Shown: one piece after another, positions 24,367 through 32,962 of the stretch
How the letters are laid out: the number at the start of each line of letters is the position of its first letter
How positions within the stretch are numbered: the first letter of the stretch is position 1
Source of the DNA: CBDFGT01 sp965247225
GTDB lineage: Bacteria > Pseudomonadota > Alphaproteobacteria > Rhizobiales > Rhizobiaceae
DNA: 64,000 bases
Assembly: GCA_965247225.1 (NCBI GenBank)
Contig: CBDFGT010000004.1
Coordinates: forward strand, 23,631 to 87,630
Reading direction: 5' to 3'
Translations under genes and position numbers: made by a program
Notes under the pieces: model-generated
The model's input: only the letters and a program-made list of their open reading frames with translations
Databases searched by the model: none
What the model was told of the DNA's origin: nothing

Positions 24367-24450
24367 CGTCACGCATAGCGGCACCTCCTGCCAGTTTCAT
24401 CAGATTTGCACCCATTCCTGAACGCCGTTCATCAACAGGCTCTGAACCTA
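24367..24450 (-). mobile_element. Solo left end of a second, inverted IS copy
   Basis: Read on the minus strand, 24450 down to about 24370 aligns without gaps to the left end of the IS at 23716: TAGGTTCAG matches TAGGCTCAG, GAACGG matches TAACGG, and TGCAAATCTGAT and GGCAGGAGGTGCCGC are shared. It continues to the transposase start codon (ATGCGTGA) and then diverges. The copy is diverged enough to be a separate insertion. Its outermost bases coincide with the TAG stop of kup. Confidence 0.72.
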
Positions 24451-26349
24451 AACCACCACCTGAGACCCCAGCTCGACAACCCGGTTTGTCGGAAGTCTGA
24501 AATAATCAGACGGGTCTGCCGCTGCATTGGCAAGGGCAATGAACAATTTGTCCTGCCATTGCGGCATGCCGGATTTTGCATCAGGAACCAGTTTTCTGCG
24601 CCCCACATAGAAAGTGGTGGTCATGATATCGAATTTGAGGCCCCCCTTGCGCAAGGCTGCCAATGCCTGCGACACATTCGGCATTTCCATGTATCCAAAG
24701 CGGATTTCGATTTTCTGGAACCGCTCCGATATGGACGAGACGTGCCAACGGTCTTCATTCGGAACAACGGGTGTATTGGCGGTGCGTATCGTCAGGATGA
24801 AATTGCGGGCATGCAGCACATGATTGTGTTTCAGATTATGCATCAGCGCGGCAGGTGTCGAATCCGGATCACTGGTCAGAAAGATGGCCGTTCCTTCAAT
24901 ATTGTGCGGCGCATGCTCGCTTTTCCGCTCCAGCATCTTCACAAAGGATTCGAGCGGAATATTCGTCTTGTGCATTTTTTCCACAAGGATGGCAGAACCA
25001 CGCCGCCAGGTCCACATAACGACCATGAAACCACCGGCAATCAGAATCGGGACATAGCCGCCATCATGGACTTTCATAAGGTTTGCACCCAGGAAAATCA
25101 TTTCCAGCAGGAAAAGCGGCACAATAACGGCAGAGGCCGCTGCAAAGGACCAGTTCCAGCTTGAGCGCAGAAACGAAAAGGCCATGACGGTTGTCACCAC
25201 CATCGCGCCGGTAACCGAAATCCCGTAGGCTGTTGCCAGTTTTTCCGAATTGCCGAACATCAGGACCAGCGCCATGACCCCGAAGAGAAGCAGGGTGTTG
25301 ACCGCTGGCAGAAAGATCTGACCGGTATTGGTTTCAGATGTGTGCAAAATCTCCATGCGTGGCAAAAAGCCGAGGTGAATGGCCTGGCGGATCAGGGAAA
25401 ATGCGCCGGTTATGACAGCCTGGCTCGCAATGATTGTTGCGGCTGTTGCCAGTATGACGGCCGGCAGCAGCGCCCATTTCGGAAACATCAGGAAGAACGG
25501 ATCCGAGATGGCGTCCGGATTCTTCAGCACGAAAGCACCCTGCCCCAGATAATTGAGTGTCAGCGCAGGAAACACAAGCGCAAACCAGGCGATCTGGATC
25601 GGCTTGCGGCCAAAATGTCCAAGATCTGCATAGAGTGCCTCCGCGCCGGTGACCGTCAGAAAGACGGCTCCCAGGACGATGAGCCCCGTACCGGGATTTT
25701 CGACAATAAAGCTGACCGCAAACCATGGGTTAAAGGCATAAAAAATCCCGTAATCATCGGAAATATGCAGGAGACCGACGGCTGCAAGCGCCAGAAACCA
25801 GATCACCGTCACAGGCCCGAACAGGCTGGAGACAGCCCCTGTGCCGCGTGACTGGACAGCAAAGAGCAGCACAAGAATACCGACAGACACGGGCAGCACA
25901 AAGGCTCCGAGATCCGGTGCGACGAATTTGAGGCCCTCGACTGCCGACAGGACCGAAAGCGCAGGCGTAATCATGGCGTCGCCCATGAACAGGGCCGCTC
26001 CGGCAATGCCCATGACAAAGAGAAGCCGGGTATGACCGCCTGCCTTTTTCATCAGGTGCGCCAGCATCGAAAGGGTTCCGCCCTCACCATCATTGTCCGC
26101 GCGCAGGAGAAAGAGAACATATTTGAAAGTAACGATGATCATCAGGGTCCAGAGCATCAGGGAAATAATGCTGATGACCTCGGACCGTGTTATACCATCG
26201 ACAGCGACAGGACGCAGGGCTTCGCGAAATGCGTAAAGCGGGCTTGTGCCGATATCACCGTAAACCACACCCACCGAACCCAGCGTCAGGCCTGCAAGCT
26301 TGCGGAGGGACTGAGTGTCCGCTTCAGGATTTTGTGTTTTCATGTTCAT
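24448..26349 (-). CDS. kup: Kup-type potassium transporter (first of two)
   Basis: A 633-residue K+ uptake permease of the KUP/HAK/KT family, about 12 membrane helices in the first 430 residues and a cytoplasmic C-terminal domain. GSVGVVYGDIGTSPLYAFRE is the family signature in helix 1. GDAMITPALSVLSAVEGL and GAVFLTVTGAEALYADLGH are further conserved motifs. It is 56 bases downstream of a very similar kup gene on the same strand and may share its transcript. Its TAG stop lies in the end of an inverted IS fragment, so the native last codons may have been replaced. The start at 26349 has AAGG about 9 bases upstream; an ATG two codons on is an alternative. Confidence 0.93.
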   Translation of the reverse strand: MNMKTQNPEADTQSLRKLAGLTLGSVGVVYGDIGTSPLYAFREALRPVAVDGITRSEVISIISLMLWTLMIIVTFKYVLFLLRADNDGEGGTLSMLAHLMKKAGGHTRLLFVMGIAGAALFMGDAMITPALSVLSAVEGLKFVAPDLGAFVLPVSVGILVLLFAVQSRGTGAVSSLFGPVTVIWFLALAAVGLLHISDDYGIFYAFNPWFAVSFIVENPGTGLIVLGAVFLTVTGAEALYADLGHFGRKPIQIAWFALVFPALTLNYLGQGAFVLKNPDAISDPFFLMFPKWALLPAVILATAATIIASQAVITGAFSLIRQAIHLGFLPRMEILHTSETNTGQIFLPAVNTLLLFGVMALVLMFGNSEKLATAYGISVTGAMVVTTVMAFSFLRSSWNWSFAAASAVIVPLFLLEMIFLGANLMKVHDGGYVPILIAGGFMVVMWTWRRGSAILVEKMHKTNIPLESFVKMLERKSEHAPHNIEGTAIFLTSDPDSTPAALMHNLKHNHVLHARNFILTIRTANTPVVPNEDRWHVSSISERFQKIEIRFGYMEMPNVSQALAALRKGGLKFDIMTTTFYVGRRKLVPDAKSGMPQWQDKLFIALANAAADPSDYFRLPTNRVVELGSQVVV

Positions 26350-26405
26350 GACTTTGTTGCCTTATTGCGTTGAATATGGCGGTCATATTGGCGTCTGTCA
26401 TAGCG

Positions 26406-28310
26406 TCAAATTACCACGTGTGATCCCAGTTCCACCACCCTGTTGGTGGGCAACCGGAAATAGTCTGACGGATCGGTTGCCGCATTGGCCAGCGCGATAA
26501 ACAGCTTGTCCTGCCATTGCGGCATGCCCGATTTTGGATCCGGCACAAGCTTGCGCCTTCCCAGATAAAAGGAGGTTGACATGATATCGAATTTCAGACC
26601 GGTCTTTCGCAAGGCAGCCAGAGCCTGGGACACATTGGGCATTTCCATAAAGCCGAAGCGAACTTCGAGACAATAAAAGCTCTCCGAGATTTTTTCAATG
26701 GTACACCGCGCTTCCGGGGGAACTTTCGGTGTATTGGCGGTGCGTACCGTCAGGATAAAATTTTGCTGGTGCAACACATGATTGTGCTTGAGATTGTGCA
26801 ACAGGGCTGCCGGTGTGGATTCCGGATCGCTGGTCAGAAAAATGGCCGTGCCGGTAACACTCACCGGCGCATGGGCACTTTTCTTCTCGATGGACGTGAC
26901 AAATGTCATCAAGGGAATATCGGTCTTGCGTGTTTTGGCTGACAGGATCAGCGAGCCACGCCGCCATGTCCACATGACCAGAATGAAACAGCATGCGATC
27001 AGCACCGGAACATAGCCGCCATGATGGATCTTCGTGGCATTGGCCCCCAGAAACACCAGTTCGATTGCCAGAAAAGGCACGACCAGACACAATGTCTGCG
27101 GCTTTTTCCAGTTACGGCCAAAGCGCATGAAATAATAAAGCAGAATGGAGGAAACCACCATGTCACCCGTTACGGCAATCCCATAGGCCACCGACAGGGA
27201 TTCCGAATTCTTGAACATCAGCACCAGCACCATGACGCCAAACAGAAGCAGCGTATTGACGGCCGGAAGATAGATCTGCCCTGTATTGGATTCGGAGGTG
27301 AAATAGACTTCCATGCGTGGCAGGAACCCCAGGTTGATGGCTTGCCGGGTGAGGGAGAAAGCCCCGGTAATGACCGCCTGGCTTGCAATAATGGTGGCAA
27401 CGGTGGCCAGGATCACAACAGGCAGCAGTGCCCATTCCGGAAACATCAGGTAGAACGGATTTTCGATTGTTTCTGGATGCTTGAGCACCAGTGCGCCCTG
27501 CCCGAGATAGTTCAATGTGAGCGACGGAAACACAAGGCCGAACCAGGCGTACTGAATGGGTTTGCGGCCAAAGTGTCCCAGATCGGCATAAAGCGCTTCT
27601 GCTCCTGTCACCGCCAGAAACACCGCCCCCAGAACGATGAAACCCACAAAGCCGCTCGAAATCAGGAATATGGCACCATGGTAGGGATTGAAGGCGGAAA
27701 AGATTTCCAGATCATCGGTTATGTGCAGAAGGCCGCCCAGTGCCAGAACCAGAAACCACACCGTGGTGATCGGGCCAAAGAACACCGATACTGCGGCGGT
27801 GCCACGGGACTGAACGGCAAAGAGCATGACCAGAATGCCGACGGAAATCGGCACAATGAACGGATTGAGCGTCGGCGTGACCAGCTTCAAACCTTCAACA
27901 GCCGACAATACCGACAGGGCCGGTGTGATCATTGCATCCCCAAGGAACAGGGATGCGCCGGTCAGGCCGACAAAAAACAGCATGGTACGGCGTTTCGCGG
28001 GGGCCGACTTCAATACAAGCGAGAGAAGGGACAGGGTACCGCCCTCGCCCTCATTATCTGCCCGCAGCAGGATGATGACATATTTCAGCGTGACAATGAT
28101 GATCAAAGCCCAGATGAACAGGGAAATCAGGCCAATGATTTCGCCACGCTGCAGCCCGTCATGCGAGACCGGGCGCAGTGCTTCACGGAAGGCATAGAGC
28201 GGGCTTGTGCCAATGTCACCGTAGACAACACCAACCGAGCCGATTGCCAGCGCAACCAGATGTTTGAGGCCCTTGCTTTCCATATGTGACTGGTTTGTTT
28301 CCTGGGACAT
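26406..28310 (-). CDS. kup: Kup-type potassium transporter (second of two)
   Basis: A 634-residue KUP family K+ permease, clearly homologous along its whole length to the next gene. It has the same signature (GSVGVVYGDIGTSPLYAFRE), GDAMITPALSVLSAVEGLKL, and the C-terminus YFRLPTNRVVELGSHVVI. The pair looks like an old tandem duplication, since differences are spread over the whole length. It lies 15 bases downstream of corA and likely belongs to the same transcript, making a small cation-transport operon. Kup proteins work as proton-coupled K+ importers, often at low pH. Confidence 0.93.
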   Translation of the reverse strand: MSQETNQSHMESKGLKHLVALAIGSVGVVYGDIGTSPLYAFREALRPVSHDGLQRGEIIGLISLFIWALIIIVTLKYVIILLRADNEGEGGTLSLLSLVLKSAPAKRRTMLFFVGLTGASLFLGDAMITPALSVLSAVEGLKLVTPTLNPFIVPISVGILVMLFAVQSRGTAAVSVFFGPITTVWFLVLALGGLLHITDDLEIFSAFNPYHGAIFLISSGFVGFIVLGAVFLAVTGAEALYADLGHFGRKPIQYAWFGLVFPSLTLNYLGQGALVLKHPETIENPFYLMFPEWALLPVVILATVATIIASQAVITGAFSLTRQAINLGFLPRMEVYFTSESNTGQIYLPAVNTLLLFGVMVLVLMFKNSESLSVAYGIAVTGDMVVSSILLYYFMRFGRNWKKPQTLCLVVPFLAIELVFLGANATKIHHGGYVPVLIACCFILVMWTWRRGSLILSAKTRKTDIPLMTFVTSIEKKSAHAPVSVTGTAIFLTSDPESTPAALLHNLKHNHVLHQQNFILTVRTANTPKVPPEARCTIEKISESFYCLEVRFGFMEMPNVSQALAALRKTGLKFDIMSTSFYLGRRKLVPDPKSGMPQWQDKLFIALANAATDPSDYFRLPTNRVVELGSHVVI

Positions 28311-28325
28311 GTTGACACCCGGCTG

Positions 28326-29303
28326 TTACAGCCAGCCTTTCCAGCGGAAAAACAAAAACGGTATAATGGCCGAAACGGCCATGCCGAGAAGAGAGGCCGG
28401 ATATCCCATCGTCATATCCAGTTCCGGCATAAACCTGAAATTCATGCCGTAAATGGAGGCCACAAGCGTTGGAGGCAGAAATACCACAGAGGCTATGGAA
28501 AAAATTTTGATGATCGAATTCTGTTCAAGATTGATCAGGCCGAGAGAGGCATCCAGCAAAAAGGTGACATTTCCGGAAATGAATGCCGCATGCTCTGACA
28601 GCGACTGAATATCCCTCGAGACCGTGCGACACAGTTCACGGATTTCCCTGTCTTCCTGAACTGCGGGTACCGTATAGAGAAAGGTCAGCAGTCTGGACAG
28701 CGACATCAGGCTGTCACGCGCCTTTGCCACCATCCGGTGCTGCTGGCCGATATCCATCAAACGCTCCTCCAGAAAGCGTGGCTTGCGTTTGACATCCAGC
28801 GCGCCGGCGCCGAAAACCTGTGCAGACAATTGATCTACGCCGGATACCGAATGTTCGAGAAGCTCTGCGGCCCGGTCAACAATGGTTTCCATCAGCCGCG
28901 CCATGACGTGGTGACCGGATTGATAGCTGCTCGCGGTCCGTTTCCAGCCTCCGATGAAGATGTCAAAGGACTTGGGCTGTGCATAACGTATTGTGACCAG
29001 CTTGTTTCCGGTCAGGATGAAGGCGATATCGGCAAGCCCTGGCGTTGCCGAGGCGCTGCGATACAGGATCGAGGCGGTCATGAACACAGCCTCGCCCTCA
29101 ACATAAAGGCGGCTGGACGGTTCGATATCCTTGAGGTCTTCGCGGGTTGGCACCTGGATAGCAAGGAGCTTTTCGACAAAAATATCCTCCTCGCGATCCG
29201 GATTGTACAAATCAAGCCATACGACATCCGCAGGCATCTCGTTCTCTTCCCGGAGCGCCGATATTACCAGCGCATCGCCATTGGCGCGATACAGGGTGAT
29301 CAT
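28326..29303 (-). CDS. corA: CorA-family magnesium/divalent cation channel
   Basis: A 325-residue CorA protein: a large cytoplasmic N-terminal domain, then a long pore helix and the selectivity motif YGMNF near residue 288, then a final helix and a basic end (FFRWKGWL). Members form homopentameric Mg2+ channels. SIASVVFLPPTLVASIYGMN is the normal first membrane helix. The start at 29303 fits the family start MITLYRANG. The 29304-29488 gap upstream is AT-rich and holds no gene; it should contain the promoter for corA and the kup pair. Confidence 0.93.
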   Translation of the reverse strand: MITLYRANGDALVISALREENEMPADVVWLDLYNPDREEDIFVEKLLAIQVPTREDLKDIEPSSRLYVEGEAVFMTASILYRSASATPGLADIAFILTGNKLVTIRYAQPKSFDIFIGGWKRTASSYQSGHHVMARLMETIVDRAAELLEHSVSGVDQLSAQVFGAGALDVKRKPRFLEERLMDIGQQHRMVAKARDSLMSLSRLLTFLYTVPAVQEDREIRELCRTVSRDIQSLSEHAAFISGNVTFLLDASLGLINLEQNSIIKIFSIASVVFLPPTLVASIYGMNFRFMPELDMTMGYPASLLGMAVSAIIPFLFFRWKGWL

Positions 29304-29488
29304 CTTGTCGCCAAATTGAACACAGCTGTCAAAGCCCTACTCCGAAATTTAAACAAAGTGTCATATTTTTTTAACCAACATGGCCGGAATGTGGCATTCT
29401 CAAACCACAAAGAAAGTCTTTTGCCAAGTCCCGCAATGCAACATCGACATATCGTATTGCATAAATATTTGTTTTTAAAGGTGTCATT

Positions 29489-30631
29489 TCATTCAAAAAT
29501 GATCGACGGCGCAGCTCTTGCGGATGATTTTTCAACCTGGCTCCAGACTTTTCGGGCAATTTCGCGATAGGCCTGTGCCTGCGCACCGTCAGGATCCGAT
29601 ACGACGACCGGAGTACCGGTATCGGATGTTTCGCGGATCTGGATGGTTAAAGGCACTTCACCCAGGAATGGAACACCAATCCGTCCGGCCTCCGCGCGTG
29701 CGCCACCATGGCCGAAAATATCATACCTGTTTCCGGTATCCGGCGCTATGAAATAGCTCATGTTCTCGATGATCCCCAGAACCGGAACCTCAACCTTGCG
29801 GAACATCGCCAATCCCTTGCGGGCATCGATCAATGCCAGATCCTGCGGTGTCGAGACAATGACCGCGCCTGCCAGCGGCACCTGCTGGGCCATGGTCAGT
29901 TGTGCGTCACCCGTGCCGGGAGGCATATCCACCACAAGCACATCAAGATCGCCCCAGGCGACTTCACGCAGCATCTGCATAAGCGCGGACTGGATCATGG
30001 GGCCACGCCAGATCATGGCCGTTTCCTCTTCAACGAGGAATCCTATGGACATGACCTTCAGGCCATAATTTTCCATGGGCCGCATGATCCGTCCGTCTAT
30101 CTGCTGCGGTTTTCCCTTGATGCGGAGCAGGCGCGGCATGGAAGGACCATAAATATCGGCATCCAGTATGCCCACGCGCAGACCATTGGCCTGAAGTGCC
30201 AGTGCCAGATTGACGGATGTTGTGGATTTTCCAACACCGCCCTTGCCGGAGGCAACAGCAATGATGGCACCGACGCCGGGAATGCCCGGTTTGGCCGGGG
30301 CTTTCGGCGCGTGGGAATGCCCGGCATGACTGTGCCCCGCCTGGCTGTTCGATGCCGCAGGTGCGCTTGTGGCGCCTGCCTTCCTGTCAGCGGTCAGGGC
30401 CACCATGGCACCCTTTATGCCGGGGATATCCTTGACCACCCGTTCTGCTGCGGCCCGCATGGGCTCCAGCTCCCTTGCACGCTCTGCCGGGACCGTGATG
30501 GAAAAATACGCCTTTCCATCAGAAATGAACACATCCGATACCATACCCAGATCGACGATATTCCTGTCCAGATCCGGGCCACGAACGGTTTTGAGCTTTT
30601 CAAGCACGAGCGCTGGCGTAATAAGGGACAT
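29489..30631 (-). CDS. apbC: Mrp/ApbC-type P-loop ATPase, Fe-S carrier family
   Basis: A 380-residue Mrp/NBP35-family ATPase. An N-terminal DUF59/MIP18-like domain (VLEKLKTVRGPDLDRNIVD) is followed by a His/Ala-rich linker and a deviant Walker A, SGKGGVGKSTTSVNL. DADIYGPSMPRLL and VVDMPPGTGDAQLT are typical. Family members carry [4Fe-4S] clusters between dimers through a CxxC motif; here the corresponding place reads ENMSYFIAPDTGNRYDIFG without Cys. The start is ATG at 30631, 8 bases after AAGGA. Confidence 0.9.
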   Translation of the reverse strand: MSLITPALVLEKLKTVRGPDLDRNIVDLGMVSDVFISDGKAYFSITVPAERARELEPMRAAAERVVKDIPGIKGAMVALTADRKAGATSAPAASNSQAGHSHAGHSHAPKAPAKPGIPGVGAIIAVASGKGGVGKSTTSVNLALALQANGLRVGILDADIYGPSMPRLLRIKGKPQQIDGRIMRPMENYGLKVMSIGFLVEEETAMIWRGPMIQSALMQMLREVAWGDLDVLVVDMPPGTGDAQLTMAQQVPLAGAVIVSTPQDLALIDARKGLAMFRKVEVPVLGIIENMSYFIAPDTGNRYDIFGHGGARAEAGRIGVPFLGEVPLTIQIRETSDTGTPVVVSDPDGAQAQAYREIARKVWSQVEKSSARAAPSIIFE

Positions 30632-30788
30632 TGTCAATTTCCTTCCGGGTCACACAGGTCTATCTGCCTTGAACAGCATATAGTCCCTGCAAGACCCGTC
30701 GCCAAGGAGGCAAAAAAGCCAACCCGTCGCCGGACGGTTCTGAAGAGCATCGTCCGGAAACGCCCGATTGCCCTGCACGCAGCCGTCA

Positions 30789-31562
30789 TCACCTGATCAG
30801 ACCTGTACGCAGGGCCTTGGCGACGGCCTGCGTGCGGTTGACTGTTGCGAGCTTCTTGGTCGCACGGTTGAGGTAATGGTTGACCGTGTGCTCCGAAAGA
30901 CCAACAATGCCTGCAATTTCGATGGAGGTCTTTCCTGCAGCTGTCCAGTTCAAACAATCAAGTTCGCGCTCGGAAAGTGCTTCCCTTGGCTTGTCATCAA
31001 TGGCGCGGATCTGAGCAATCCTGTCATAAATCAATGTCGAGATCATATGAAGCTCCATGAACTCGATCAGTTCCAGAACCGGTCTGTCACCAAAAATTCC
31101 AACAGCTCCACGGGCACCGGTCAAATCATGTGTCGGAAAATAGGCCCCTCTGGGAACCCGAAATTTCCGGATAAGAGCTTCGGCAATTGCTGCTTTTTCC
31201 TTGTCGCACCTTTGAAAGCCTTTATGGTCAACATCATAGGAAAACGGCGCGGCAGACTTGCGCATCCGCTCCATGACGGGACTGTCGCCCAGCAACAAAT
31301 CCCTGTCAAACTGCGCCATAAATTCAGGCGGCAAACTGGTGATAATGGAATTTTTTGCAAGGACTGCGGATGAACTGTCTGGCAGGCTCACAACCAGAAA
31401 TGCAACCATATTATAGCGCTCGACAACCCTGCGCATATATCTGAAAATATCAAACTGCGTTTCAAGTGCACGGATTTCGTCATCAAATCCTGGCTTTAAA
31501 CGGATTTCGTCATCAAATCCTGGATTTAAACGGTTTAAAAGTAATTCTGACTGTTTTGTCAT
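30789..31562 (-). CDS. LuxR-family regulator, solo type, with internal tandem repeat
   Basis: A 257-residue regulator. The middle (about 35-180) looks like an autoinducer-binding domain, though the usual ligand-contact Trp and Tyr are not evident around PPEFMAQFDRDLLLGDSPV. The C-terminus is a LuxR/GerE helix-turn-helix: LSERELDCLNWTAAGKTSIE, then IVGLSEHTVNHYLNRATKKL. No luxI lies in the window, so if it senses acyl-homoserine lactones it does so as a solo. Residues 12-31 are a tandem copy of a 10-residue unit (LNPGFDDEIR, LKPGFDDEIR), placing an extra segment before the sensory domain. The ATG at 31562 lacks a good ribosome-binding site. Confidence 0.82.
   Translation of the reverse strand: MTKQSELLLNRLNPGFDDEIRLKPGFDDEIRALETQFDIFRYMRRVVERYNMVAFLVVSLPDSSSAVLAKNSIITSLPPEFMAQFDRDLLLGDSPVMERMRKSAAPFSYDVDHKGFQRCDKEKAAIAEALIRKFRVPRGAYFPTHDLTGARGAVGIFGDRPVLELIEFMELHMISTLIYDRIAQIRAIDDKPREALSERELDCLNWTAAGKTSIEIAGIVGLSEHTVNHYLNRATKKLATVNRTQAVAKALRTGLIR
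31471..31530. repeat. Tandem 30-bp repeat inside the luxR gene
   Basis: Two adjacent 30-base units (31471-31500 and 31501-31530) differ at one position; a partial third copy (CGGTTTAAA) follows. The unit length is a multiple of three, so the frame is kept. Near identity suggests a recent duplication, perhaps by strand slippage. Confidence 0.9.
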
Positions 31563-32050
31563 CACATTTCACAATACACGGTTTGATCCTTTATGTGTTT
31601 CCGGACAAATAATCCATTTCAGCCAGTGTAATATGCGGTCGGTCATTCTATCCCTCACCTTCACGCCCAAAACAGTAGTCTTGCTGAAACTTGAAGGGAC
31701 AATGCAATTGTCTCGTGGCCGCATGATTGCGGGCCTGCCCTGCCCCGTTTCCTGATTTTAAAAATCCGACACATTAACCAAACGGTACGAAGCTACTGAA
31801 AACTTGCGGAACGCACCTGCTTAATTTTTACACAAAATTATATTCAAACAATAATCCGCAAAAACACGGATTTCTATCGATTCTCAAAACGGCTTGCCCG
31901 ACACATGTAAATATATATTCGTTTTCCTGCGTACGCAACATCGACCCGAAAGATTGCACTCAAATTTTCATATGCCACACAAAAGTTGCACAGCAATCCA
32001 TCCTGGCGCAAAACCGGCCCGCTCGCTGCCACAGCAGACTTTCCTGCACG
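31563..32050. other. Gene-free AT-rich intergenic region
   Basis: 488 bases between the luxR start and the iclR stop. The stretch is clearly more AT-rich than its surroundings. Only short open frames without ribosome-binding sites occur. A small perfect hairpin (AATCCG/CGGATT, about 31855-31874) is visible. I see no RNA gene, IS end or recognisable operator. It should hold the luxR promoter and could hold a small RNA, but nothing supports a specific call. Confidence 0.6.
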
Positions 32051-32815
32051 TCACGGCCCCAGTCTTGAAGCCAGATCCCTTGATATTGCTTCTGCCGTTT
32101 TACGGACAGGAACCGCCCAGACCTGCAATTGCTCCTCTGTGATGCGGAATGCCGGACCTGAAACAGAAACGCCACCCACAAAGCGTCCCTTGTCTGCCAT
32201 GACGGGTGCCGCCACACAGCAGATGCCGATTTCATGCTCCTGCCTGTCAAAGGCATGGCCCGAAGCGGCAATTTCACACAGATTGCGCCGTAGCGTCGGG
32301 ATATCTGAAATTGTATTTGGCGTGAAAATTTGGAAATTCAGCCTTGAAAGAAGCGTTTCCAGTATTTCCGGAGCAAGACAGGACAAGGCAGACTTGCCGA
32401 TGCCTGTGCAATAGACGGGGGAGGCCTTGCCAATATTGGAATGCATGCGCACCGACTGGCGGCCCTCGACCTTGTCGACATAAATGATCTCTGTTCCCCG
32501 AAGCACGCCCAGATGAACTGTCTCGCCGGTTTCTTCCCGCAGCGCGAGCAGATGCGGATCAGCCACAGAGCGCACATCATTGCTGGCCCAGGCACGGGAT
32601 GCCAGTTGCAGCAGACGCACACCCGGACGGTAATAAGTTTCCGACACCAGCTCGAGAAGACCTTCCGCCACAAGATGGGTCAGGTGCCGGTGGAGCGTGC
32701 CGCGCGGCTCGTTTGCACGCGCCAGAATATCGGTAAAGCGCATGGGCTGCTCTGATTGCGCGACGATATCAAGCACGGCAAGAGTTTTACCCAGCGTTCC
32801 TGTTGTTTCGATCAT
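32051..32815 (-). CDS. IclR-family transcriptional regulator
   Basis: A 254-residue IclR-type regulator. The N-terminal winged helix-turn-helix covers TLAVLDIVAQSEQPMRFTDI and EPRGTLHRHLTHLVAEGL; the C-terminal effector domain contains VHLGVLRGTEIIYVDKVEGR, PVYCTGIGKSALS and the conserved AAPVMADKGRFVGGVSVSGP. It is divergent from the galactose-type operon, so it most likely controls that operon and itself from the 32816-32962 region. The start at 32815 (MIETTGTLG) fits the family; an upstream extension to 32893 would run into the operator region. The ligand could be a pathway intermediate such as KDGal. Confidence 0.88.
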   Translation of the reverse strand: MIETTGTLGKTLAVLDIVAQSEQPMRFTDILARANEPRGTLHRHLTHLVAEGLLELVSETYYRPGVRLLQLASRAWASNDVRSVADPHLLALREETGETVHLGVLRGTEIIYVDKVEGRQSVRMHSNIGKASPVYCTGIGKSALSCLAPEILETLLSRLNFQIFTPNTISDIPTLRRNLCEIAASGHAFDRQEHEIGICCVAAPVMADKGRFVGGVSVSGPAFRITEEQLQVWAVPVRKTAEAISRDLASRLGP

Positions 32816-32893
32816 GGGTCCGTGTCTTGCCTTCCCGTAAATTTTTACCAAAGACCTGTATCCCCGGATTATCTCCTTGACACCGGCCAACAA

Positions 32894-32940
32894 TATTCCG
32901 ATTATTCCGAATAGTCAAACTGAGTTCCGAATAATGGAAC
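32894..32940. promoter_or_regulatory. Putative IclR operator in the divergent promoter region
   Basis: The palindrome GTTCC-GAATAAT-GGAAC (32924-32940) and the related TATTC...GAATA (32894-32913) lie side by side. TTCCGAATA is also present as a direct repeat at 32905 and 32925, exactly 20 bases apart (two helical turns). IclR-family proteins bind such TTCC/GGAA palindromes between divergent genes. The position, just before the dehydrogenase start, suits a repressor. Confidence 0.65.
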
Positions 32941-32962
32941 ATCTGGGCACTCTGGGAGTGAT

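Noticed and set aside
31894..32142. 82-codon plus-strand frame in the luxR-iclR gap
   Set aside because: No ribosome-binding site, no family motif, and it runs antisense into iclR.
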